Shown here in pieces: positions 54,972-64,000 of a stretch of 64,000 nt of DNA; position 1 is the first letter of the stretch; each line of letters starts with the position of its first letter. The translations under genes and the position numbers were made by a program. The notes under the pieces were generated by a model. It was not told the origin of the DNA. It did not search any database and saw nothing but the letters and a program-made list of their open reading frames with translations. This stretch comes from Gautieria morchelliformis (Eukaryota > Basidiomycota > Agaricomycetes > Gomphales > Gomphaceae). The stretch is from positions 1 through 64,000 of the forward strand of contig WHVA01000362.1 in NCBI GenBank assembly GCA_015179125.1, given 5' to 3'.

Positions 54972-57900
54972 GTCTCCCTCGCCACCCTTGCAACACGATT
55001 TAACGAGTCTGCTGAACAGGAAGACTTGAACTCTGCCATTTCTCTTTATCGAGAGGCACTCCACCTGCTCCCTGCACCGCATCCTGGCCGATCTTCCTTC
55101 CTCAACGACATCGCAAATGCGCTCTCGACTCGGTTTGAGCAGTCCGGTCGACACGAAGACCTGGAGGAGGCCATTTCATTGAATCGAGAAGCACTCGGGC
55201 TGTTACCTGCACGGCATCCTCTCCGATCCTCCTCCCTCAACAACATCGCAAATGCGCTCAGTACACGGTTTGAGCAGTCCGGTCGACACGAAGACCTGGA
55301 GGAGGCGATTTCATTGCATCGAGAAGCACTCGAGCTGCGACCTGCACCGCATCCTGATCGAACCACCTCCCTCAACAACGTCGCAACTGCGCTCCTGACA
55401 TGGTTTGAGCAGTCCGGTCGACACGAAGACCTGGAGGAGGCGATTTCATTGCATCGAGAAGCACTCGAGCTGCTCCCTGCACCGCATCCTCTCCGATCCT
55501 CCTCCCTCAACAACATCGCAGATGCGCTCTTGACACGGTTTGAACAGTCCGGTCAACACGAAGACCTGGAGGAGGCGATTTCATTGCATCGAGAAGCACT
55601 CGAGCTGCTCCCTGCACCGCATCCTCTCCGATCCTCCTCCCTCAACAACATCGCAGATGCGCTCTTGACACGGTTTGAACAGTCCGGTCAACACGAAGGC
55701 CTGGAGGAGGCGATTTCACTTCATCGAGAAGCACTCGAGCTGCGACCTGCACCGCATCCTCTCCGATCCTCCTCCCTGAACAACATCGCAGATGCGCTCT
55801 TGACACGGTTTGAGCAGTCCGGTCGACACGAAGACCTGGAGGCGGCGATTTCACTTCATCGAGAAGCACTCGAGCTGCGACCTGCACCGCATCCCGATCG
55901 ATCCTCCTCCCTGAACAACATCGCAAATGCGCTCATTACACGGTTTGACCAATCCGGTCGACACGAAGACCTGGAGGAAGCGATTTCATTGCATCAAGAA
56001 GCACTCCGGCTGCGACCTGCACCGCATCCTGATCGATCCACCTCCCTCAACAACATCGCAACTGCGCTCTTGACACGGTTTAAGCGGTCCGGTCAGCATG
56101 AAGACCTGGAGGAGGCGATTTCTTTGCATCGAGAAGCACTCGAGCTGTTCCCTGCACCGCATCCTGATCGATCCTCCTCCCTCAACAACATCGCAAATGC
56201 GCTCAGTACACGGTTTGAGCAGTCCGGTCGACACGAAGACCTGGAGGAGGCGATTTCATTGCATCGAGAAGCACTCGAGCTGCGACCTGCACGGCATTCT
56301 GATCGATCCTCCTTCCTCAACAACATCGCATCTTCGCTCAGGACACGGTTTGAGCAGTCCGGTCGACACGAAGACCTGGAGGAGGCGATTTCATTGCATC
56401 GAGAAGCACTCGAGCTGCGACCTGCACCGCATCCTGATCGATCCTCCTCTCTCAACAACATCGCAAATGCGCTCTGGACACGGTTTGAGCAGTCCGGTCG
56501 ACACGAAGACCTGGAGGAGGCGATTTCGTTGCATCGAGAAGCACTCGAGCTGCTCCCTGCACCGCATCCTCTCCGATCCTCCTCCATTAACAACATCGCA
56601 GCTGCGCTCAGTACACGGTTTGAGCAGTCCGGTCGACACGAAGACCTGGAGGAGGCGATTTCATTGCATCGAGAAGCACTCGAGCTGCTCCCTGCACCGC
56701 ATCCTCTCCGATCCCCCTCCATTAACAACATCGCAGCTGCGCTGTTGATACGGTTTGAGCAGTCCGGTCGACACGAAGACCTGGAGGAGGCGATCTCATT
56801 GCATCGAGAAGCACTCGAGCTGCGACCTGCACCGCATCCTGATCGATCCATCTCCCTCAACAACGTGGCAAATGCGCTCTGGACACGGTTTGAGCAGTCC
56901 GGTCGACACGAAGACCTGGAGGAGGCGATTTCATTGCATCGAGAAGCACTCGGGCTGCGACCTGCACCGCATCCTGATCGATCCTCCTCCCTCAACGACA
57001 TCGCAACTGCGCTCAGGACACGGTTTGAGCAGTCCGGTCGACACGAAGACCTGGAGGAAGCGATTTCATTGCATCGAGAAGCACTCGGGCTGCGACCTGC
57101 ACCGCATCCTGATCGATCCACCTCCCTCAACAACATCGCAAATGCGCTCTGGACACGGTTTGAGCAGTCCGGTCAACACGAAGACCTGCAGGAGGCGATT
57201 TTATTCTTTCAAGATGCACTAAGTTTACTTGCGGCTGGTCATCCCTCAACCTGCGTATTCTCATTAAACCTCGGGAATATGTTTATGACGGCATACACCC
57301 ATTCCAATGACCCAGGAGATCTCCAAAGTGCCATGGATGTTTTTCGGAAAGCAGTGGCATGTGAAACCGCCCCCGCATCTCAACGCTTTCATGCAGCCAG
57401 GGCGTGGGCAACTCATGCAGATTCTAGTCATCATTCGGCTTTGGACGCATTTCAAGCTGCAATCGAGCTTCTACCCCGTCTGGCCATGCTAAGCCTGGAT
57501 TTGTCTTCACGCCAGCAAGCCTTGACATCCGGCACTGACGGCTTGGCTCGTGCGGCTGCTGTTTGTGCTATTGAATCGGGTCAGCTCGAGAGAGCAGTTG
57601 AGTTACTCGAAGAAGGCCGTGCAGTATTTTGGTCGCAGGCCCTGCAGCTTCGTACGCCGATGACTGACCTTCGTAAAGTAGCACCAGGGCTTGAGGGAAC
57701 ACTAAGAGACACTTCACTCGCGCTTGAACAGGGCTCGCTTCGGGATGTGTCACGGGACATGTCCGCTAACTCACAGCAAAGGGTTGCAATGGAGCGCGAG
57801 GCAGTTCGGTTACGTCGTCTCAACGACAAATGGCTGGCAACTCTGGAAGAGGTGCGCCAGTTGAAAGGCTTTGAGGATTTCTTGCGCCCATGACGAATCT

Positions 57901-59180
57901 CCACACTGTTGGGTGCAGTAGTTGATGCACCGGTGGTCATCCTCAATGCAAGCAAAGGTGGCTGCGCTGCCTTAATATTGACATCATTGAATGGTGTCCA
58001 GCATGTGCCTCTGGCACTGACTTTTGCTGATGTGACTGTACTCATGGATCTCATGCAAATTGCCACTGCGCCAGGCCACTGAGACCTGACCCGTTCTGCA
58101 TCTATTCGGGCGCATGTTGATGCCCTTCTTCAACAGAGTCTGTCTCCTACTACTCTACAGCTAATGAGGCAGAGTTTGGAGAGCCGAGACATGACACGAG
58201 TCCAAACTAATCATGAATATAACGACTTCCAAATGATCTTGGCTGTGCTGTGGCAGTCAGTGGTAAGACATGTTTTTCACTCTCTTGGTTTAGAGGTCTG
58301 TGTCATCTCACCACTGTTTCCCTATACTTGAGTTCATCCTTATTTGCGGAAATCTGATACACCACCCAACTTGTAGTGGTGCCCCACTGGGCCTTTCACT
58401 TTCCTTCCAATGCATGCAGCAGGGATGTACAATGCTGGGGAGCCGCAGTGTGTTTCTGACTATGTGGTTTCATCATACACTCCGACCATCACCGCACTTC
58501 TCAGTGATGTGCCCATTCCTGACCCCTTCAAGGTGATGGTAGTCATTGAACCCAACACACCTGGCCAAAGTGGGCTTTCATATACCGTTGACGAGCTGCA
58601 AAGGATAGAGAGCCATGTGCCAGAGAAGGATTTGATTAAGTTCCAGTCTGCAAATGTGGAAGAGGTTGTTTCGCACCTCCTCACCACATCCATTGCCCAC
58701 TTTGCATGCCACGGGCAACAACATCCAGAGAATCCGCTTGAGAGCGCCCTGGTGCTTCATGATGGCCCACTGAAGTGTCTCAAATAATGCAGCAGCCCAC
58801 ACCTAATGCAAGGCTGGCTTTCCTTGGTGCATGCCAGACTGCCATGGGTGATAAGACTCTTCCCGATGAAGCGATCCATCTTGCATCAACACTGTTGTTT
58901 GCTGGTTTTCAAGGAGTTGTTGCAACCATGTGGTGGGTAGGCCTGATTAGTCCTTATGCAGTGTCTGATTGTTTCTAGGTCTATTTCTGATGAGGATGGT
59001 CCAAAGGTTGCAGATGCATTCTATGAATACCTCTATAGAAAGAAGCCATCTGCCATTGCAGGCATGTTTCAACCCGATACCAGAGAGGCTGCCCGAGCCC
59101 TCTATGTTGCCATTGACAAGTTGCGTTCTGAGGGGGTCTCATTCAAACGTTGGGTTCCGTTTATTCATATGGGGAGGTGA
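54972..59180 (+). CDS. TPR-CHAT protein: intact repeat half, decayed protease half
   Basis: From 54972 (after an acceptor) an open frame runs to 57893. It encodes 16 tandem 45-residue TPR units, consensus near LEEAISLHREALELRPAP, then a non-repetitive TPR-like region (FRKAVACETAPASQRFHAAR; LERAVELLEEGRAVFWSQ). The CHAT-coding sequence follows directly in the same frame (LLGAVVDAPVVILNASKGG) and continues with CPTGPFTFLPMHAAG, VDELQRIESHVPE, the catalytic-His block SIAHFACHGQ, the catalytic-Cys block FLGACQTAMGD, and ends FIHMGR. CHAT is a caspase-like cysteine peptidase fold. In fungi TPR-CHAT proteins are often expanded and suspected to act in self/non-self or death responses. Here the CHAT half carries about four disruptions, so a full-length product is unlikely. 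The start codon is not identified. An intact intron (58933-58978) near the end shows it was once normally spliced. Confidence 0.8.
55020..57182 (+). repeat. 16 tandem 135-bp TPR-coding repeats
   Basis: The same 135-bp unit (anchor GAAGACCTGGAGGAGGCGAT) recurs in register about 16 times. Units 4 and 5 are identical at protein level and most others differ at a few fixed positions (for example E/G before LRP or LLP, HPD or HPL, and the residue before TRFEQSG). Such uniformity points to recent unequal crossing-over or gene conversion. Confidence 0.9.
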
Positions 59181-60036
59181 GGCAGAAAGGGGTGGATATG
59201 AATGCAACTGTGTGCCTTCCTGTTGTCATGCGTGGTGGCATGGAATTTAGCACTGTACAGTGTACTATCACTGAGCAGGTGGTGGGTTTCCTCAATTTTT
59301 TAATATATAATTCAATTCTTGAAATTTTTTCTAAAACAATTGTGAGGATCATGAATTACATGTGACTTATATGACTACACAATTTTTATTACCAAACAAG
59401 TTAGAGTTTGTGTTGCCAGATACAGCTGATGCCTGAGACCAGGATGTGGATCAGGATGCCAGTGTTCTTAGGTCTGTAAATATGCATATTTACCCACATT
59501 GCCCTTGAGGCAATGCATAATACTAGTATGTGTGGGAACTGTCTTTGCTAAGAGAAAATATCTTGAAAAAAGGATTAAAACAATTAAAACTTGTTTTTCC
59601 TTGCCTATAGTGGCAAATCCATGCAGCTATTGTGGGGAAACAGCAGTTCAAATATCCTTTGAATTTCCTCCTATTTTTTTGCCAGTTAATTCGGCTTCCC
59701 TGGCTCAAAAGTACTTTATTCTGTCAGACAGAGCTATGAACTCAGTGTGTCCACAACTCTGTTCATGGCTGTTCAATTTCAAACTCCGACAAGAGCAATA
59801 ACCACAAATTTGCAGGCACTCAAGCACCTACAACTCCGGCACTCTGGTTCACTCAAACTCAGCCACAGTACATCTATAAGGGCAGCCTAGGCAGACACTC
59901 TAAGGGCAACCCTAGCTAGCTGTGGAGATCACACTACCAACAACTGACAGAGGGGAAATCCAAAGAGAAAAATCTAAGGGCCCCAACTCCCAGCAAGCCT
60001 GTACTATATTATGCTTGTCTGCAGCCAGGGCGATTA
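59181..60036. other. Repeat-derived spacer with LTR remnant
   Basis: Frame 59499-59801 (100 codons) is unsupported. From about 59890 to 60020 the minus strand matches the right part of the LTR at 50473-50935 (shared features around CTTTGGATTTCCCC and ACAACTAGC), so this is a decayed LTR fragment. Confidence 0.45.
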
Positions 60037-60880
60037 TTGTCATGATCTATTTATTCTGGTTCAAACAACCATCGTTTAGGTTTATTATCCTCTGACATAT
60101 GCATTCATTTGGTTCGCCACACAACCTGTGCACTGAACCCATTCACTCCATGCATCCAGCTTCGATTCCTCAATTGCATACACTCAAGCGGTGAACTGGC
60201 GAAGGGGGATCCAAAGTAAGATAGAGAACTATATACACGACACAGACATATGGCGAAGGGGGATCCAAATAGAAAACTCTAAGGAACCCCTTCGCCACCT
60301 AGCTATGACTATAAGTAAGCTCGCGCATGCTAGCCCGATCACCAAATGCCCAAGTTACATAAGCAATCACGCCAGCGATAACAGGGATGGACAGATAAGG
60401 AAAGAATGTTGTTGGAAGGGGCCAGAACAGGAAGGGAAATAAACGGAACACAGGACAGAAGGATGCCAAAGGCTAGGAGAGGCTCGGAGGCCACATGTTG
60501 CAATAATGCACACATCATGGTAACGTGCAAGTGGCGATAATGCACATGGCGATAATGCACACTGTGATAATGTGCATTGTGATAATGCATATCGCGATAA
60601 ACCAGTGTGTGATTGGGGTTCCCCTGACAACATCCTTGGCAGCTTACACAAGCCTGTGCACTTAAATATAGTTCAAACCTAGCAGGCACATGACTTGCAT
60701 CATAGCAACCATGGCTGTGCAAACCATGGCTATGCAAGGCTGCATATAAAGCCACACAAAGATGTACAAAGCCACAGCTAGGGTACAGACTTAGCCAAGC
60801 CTATTCACTGAGTTACTCACCTCCAGTAGACCTATTGCCCTTCATCAATTCCTTATGATGGAGACCCGGTGCCTGTCACA
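60037..60880 (+). mobile_element. LTR-like element, TGTCATGA family, about 844 bp
   Basis: It begins TGTCATGATCTATTTATTCTGG, similar to the LTR start at 52347, and has TG...CA ends with GTGCCTGTCACA at 60880. Inside are a direct repeat of GGCGAAGGGGGATCCAAA (60196 and 60253) and a short run of near-repeats around CGATAATGCACA (60535-60600). No duplication on the flanks is evident. Boundaries are tentative; older than the other solo LTRs. Confidence 0.45.
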
Positions 60881-61273
60881 AATAGGTAGAAGAGGATCTG
60901 GAATGTGATGATGATCCTTACCCAGCATTTGAATCAGTGTGATTATCAGCACACCCCATAACTTCTGTAGATGTCAAAGTCAGGATTGGATTTGTTTGGA
61001 ACAATTTTGGTAAGTGCCGTACTCATCTTGTGTTATCATAATGTTCATGAATCAAGGCTCACCATAACATGGTTTCATCATTGGTGTATGTGGTACAGGT
61101 GGAATGCTGTTGATCTGTGGAAATTACTGAAGAAAATACCAAGCAATCATGGTGCATGACTGCAATCAAACAATATGACTTATACTGAGAGAAGGCAGCT
61201 GTGTTGGTAGTGCATTGGTAGTGCACCTGAGGCCAAAGCTGAGAGCCAAGTGTCTGGGGCCAATGAAGGAAGC
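60881..61273. other. Unassigned spacer
   Basis: About 390 bp with no recognised gene or repeat; it precedes a minus-strand Gypsy LTR. Confidence 0.3.
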
Positions 61274-61489
61274 TGTAAAGATGTTGATCTTTAGGCCTTG
61301 TATCACAAGGGCACTGCAGAACTTGACCAAATAGTGGTATTCTGAATGCTACGTAGTGACAGTGTAAGGGTAAGATGTGATGGGAACCGTTCACCGGTTC
61401 CCACGCATAAACTATACAGTGGGTCCCTAAGGGGCCCACTGGGATTATGTAATAACTAGTATACATGTATGATACATAGGTTATTTACA
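61274..61489 (-). mobile_element. Gypsy LTR, 216 bp, minus strand, with polypurine tract
   Basis: On the minus strand it runs from TGTAAATAACC at 61489 to TTTACA at 61274. AGAGGGGGAGGG lies right upstream (61490-61501 in reverse), so this is a 3' LTR with its polypurine tract. It is the same family as 61544-61755 and as the short element at 1047-1775. About 30-50 bp of internal sequence remain. Confidence 0.7.
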
Positions 61490-61543
61490 CCCTCCCCCTC
61501 TATAGACAACTATAGGGGACCAACTAGGATTCATAGAGGTCAT

Positions 61544-64000
61544 TGTAAATAACCTATGTATCTACATGTACACTAGTTATTACCTAATCCCAGTGGGCCC
61601 CTTAGGGACCCACTGTATAGTTTATGCATGGGAACCGGCCAGCGGTTCCCATTGCATCTTACCCTTATACTGTCACTACGTAGCATCAGAATACCACACC
61701 TTGGTCAAGTTCTGTGTGCCCTTGTGACTCAAGGCATAAGATAGATATCTTTACACCTTTTTGAACTATCCTGCGGTTGATCGCCACGCGACCAACCGAT
61801 TGTGGATTTGAAGCAATCTTGAAAAAGATCGCTGCGTCGACGACTAAACATCGTTGAGACCCTCCAGTAGACCTTCTACTGTCGGCTGCGAGCATGATGA
61901 TCCCACGCAGTCGAAGACGGACACAAGTGATGAGCTCAAGGTCCACGCCCCAGGCGCAGCCCAGCGACACGACGGCTGACGCTACCCTGGACCAAGAGTC
62001 CAGGACGATAGAAGACGGAGAGATCGTAGATCTCACCGCCCTTTCCCCCCCAGTAGAGGACGAGGAAAACGCCGACCACGTCTCGTCGAGCGTGGCCGAG
62101 GAAGAGACGACGCCGGGCAACGAGCCGGCGCCGCCCCTCCATTCATCTCTGCCCAGAGACAAAGGCAAGGGAAGAGAAGTCAGACGGTAGAGCAACAACG
62201 TCGAGGCGGGCACAAAGCCACGACTCAAACCGATGCTCACGAAGTAGAGCGACGATGATCATCCCTGAAGGGGGATGACGACAAAAAAGACGAGCCCCAG
62301 ATGATGGTCAGGGCTCGGAATACTCGAGCTCCAGTCGCAAGAGCTCGAGGGCTCACGCCATCGACCACGAGACGGCAGAGGCCCTGAATAAAAAGGTGCA
62401 GGCTGCGCTGCACCGAAGCACGCTGACGCGCCACAAGCACGACCAGCTGGCATCGCAGCTCGACAACGCTGCCGCCGCCCTAATGGGAATCGGCAAGGAA
62501 CTCCACCAGGCGGAGGAGATCAGGCTGCAAGACGCAGCCATGCTGGAGGACGTCCAGAAAGCCCTCCGCCCACGCGGAGAACGCGACACAACTCGTCCGG
62601 GCTCGCGACAGTCTGCAGCCAACGAACGCAGTAACGACACGAAGACCCACGCCGAGAGGAGCGGGACAAGCAGCAAATGCCGCCGCCAGCCGTCCCGGTT
62701 GAACAGGACGTAAGGTTCGGGAACAAACCTCAGGAGCAATCGGCTGCCCCAATGGACAGCCGCAAGGCGATCCAACAGATCGTTAGGGAACAGGTCGCCT
62801 CAGAGCCTGACTCTGAAACGACGACCGAGAGCTTAGAGCTCGAAGTCGCACACTGGCAGCGTAAAGAAGCCGCAGCCACGCGCCGCCATACGTGGGCACT
62901 CGAGCTCCTAGCGAAGAATGTGGAAGAGACAGTGGCCCAGAGCCACACCACTCAGCTGCCCGATGAGCAGCTCACACAGGCCATACAGGACGCACGGCAG
63001 GCACGCGCAGCCTACAACAGCAGGCTGCGGATCCGCAACGCGGGACTGACCGGGGACACCAGGCACAAAACGCCCCCGGACCCGAGAGCACGGAATGCTC
63101 CCGATCCCTATCCGGGCCTGGGGCCCGTCAGGGCATACAACGGCCTGCCCCGCGCGGCGTCACAGCCGCGCGAGTGATCCATGGCCCCAACGGAAGGCCA
63201 GGGAATCCCTGACCAAGCCGACGTCGTACAGACGGAGCCGTACGACGGGATCACACGGATGATCCGCGTGGCGTTAGCAGACGCCGCGGACACAGACCCA
63301 GAGAAGTCTGTGCTGGCAAAGGCCGGCGTGAAATTGGCTCACCCCGAGCCATACGCCGGGGGATCTGACCTCGAAGAGTTCGAGATCTTTGTGGTAGCCA
63401 TCCTATGATGGCTGAAAATGAATTGCCTCCTAGGGCCAACCAGCATAGACATGCAGGTCGGCTACGTGGGCACCCGCCTCACCGGCGAAGCCCAGGAGTG
63501 GTTCCTTCGAAACGTAGAACGCTTCGATCGCCAGGTCCGCAGCTGGACGCTGGAAACTGTGATGCAAGGCCTTCAGAAAAGGTTCCTGCACACACTGACG
63601 TACCTTCACGCATTGAATAAATTTGACGCGGTCATGCAGGGCATGAAAACCGTTCAGGAGATGCTGAACGAGCTCACGAAATACGCAGCACGTATGATAC
63701 AGCCGCCAGACGATTACACGTTCCAGAGACGGTTCGTGTTGGCGCTGTGCGAAACACTGCGCAACGAAGTCCTCAAAAAGGGCTACAATGCCGAGAGCAG
63801 CTCAATAGAGCAACTCTTTGAGACGGCCTGAATGATCGAGGAGGCATCCCGATACAACATGGGGATGCGCCGCGCAGAAAGTGCAGCAGCAACGGCAAGC
63901 GCTGCCCGGCTCACAGGGAGCAAGCCGGTGACACAAACGGGCCCAACCAGGCCCAGCCTGTTCTCAAGGAGCGGAACAGGACAACGGCTGCCGCCCCCAC
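61544..64000 (+). mobile_element. Ty3/Gypsy element: 5' LTR and gag region, runs off window
   Basis: 5' LTR 61544-61755 (TGTAAATAACC...TTTACA, 212 bp). The gag region follows from about 61890, with a charged leader, a coiled-coil-like stretch near 62400-62580, and a retrotransposon gag domain (63330-63830) with LTGEAQEWFLRNVERF, MQGMKTVQEMLNEL and YTFQRRFVLALCETLRNEV. After 63840 a linker rich in Ala and Arg begins. Several disruptions are evident, so this copy is a fossil. Pol is outside the window. Confidence 0.75.

Noticed and set aside
56093-57136. 347-codon minus-strand frame across the TPR array
   Set aside because: It is the antisense shadow of the 135-bp repeat, giving monotonous RCNEIASSRSSC units. 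The plus-strand TPR frame explains the sequence.
60535-60600. Short CGATAATGCACA-like repeats as a regulatory array
   Set aside because: A handful of imperfect units inside an LTR-like repeat, with no known motif. Treated as simple-sequence decay.

Overview
The window is fungal nuclear DNA, most likely from an agaricomycete basidiomycete. The host genes carry many 45-110 bp GT-AG introns. They encode a Pet127-type mitochondrial nuclease, an Arl8-type GTPase, an Nbr1-type autophagy receptor, an RWD/DEAH RNA helicase and a TPR-CHAT protein. The repeats are Ty3/Gypsy, Ty1/Copia and DIRS-like fossils plus PIF/Harbinger DNA transposons. I saw no bacterial features (operons, CRISPR arrays) and no convincing tRNA or rRNA gene. 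All calls were made by eye, with no database search.

Layout. 1-10.45 kb is a nest of transposons: Gypsy fragments in both orientations, a short deleted LTR element, several solo LTRs with intact 5-bp target-site duplications, and a palindromic MITE split by a complete-looking PIF/Harbinger element. 11.1-42 kb is the gene-rich core: UspA-domain protein (+), Pet127 homolog (-), Arl8-like GTPase (+), C2-domain protein (-), Nbr1-like receptor (+), three small secreted proteins (-, two of them on a 1.8-kb tandem duplication), a conserved small protein (+), a DHX57-like helicase (+) and a single-pass membrane protein with a long Pro-rich tail (-). 42-44.3 kb has no recognisable gene. 44.3-54.5 kb is a second transposon nest: solo LTR, DIRS-like and Copia fossils, an LTR with a polypurine tract, and a second Harbinger copy split by two solo LTRs. 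55-59.2 kb is a TPR-CHAT gene with 16 nearly identical 45-residue repeats and a CHAT protease half that looks decayed. 59.2-64 kb is repeat-derived and ends in the gag region of a Gypsy element that runs out of the window.

How the genes relate. Host genes are separate transcription units, not an operon, and several neighbours are convergent or divergent pairs. The two points of most interest are an Nbr1-like receptor that seems to contain a Sin3-type PAH domain together with a C-terminal Atg8-binding motif, and the TPR-CHAT gene, whose repeat array appears to be homogenising while its protease half decays. The transposon nests can be dated relative to each other from who sits inside whom. One LTR carries 23 copies of the bZIP core TGACTCA, so it may bring stress-responsive transcription to nearby sequence.

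Limits. Exon boundaries were placed by hand from GT/GC-AG rules and reading phase. At one junction in each of the Pet127, Arl8 and Nbr1 genes the phase is off by one base, and the start codons of the Pet127, helicase, membrane-protein and TPR-CHAT genes are not certain.
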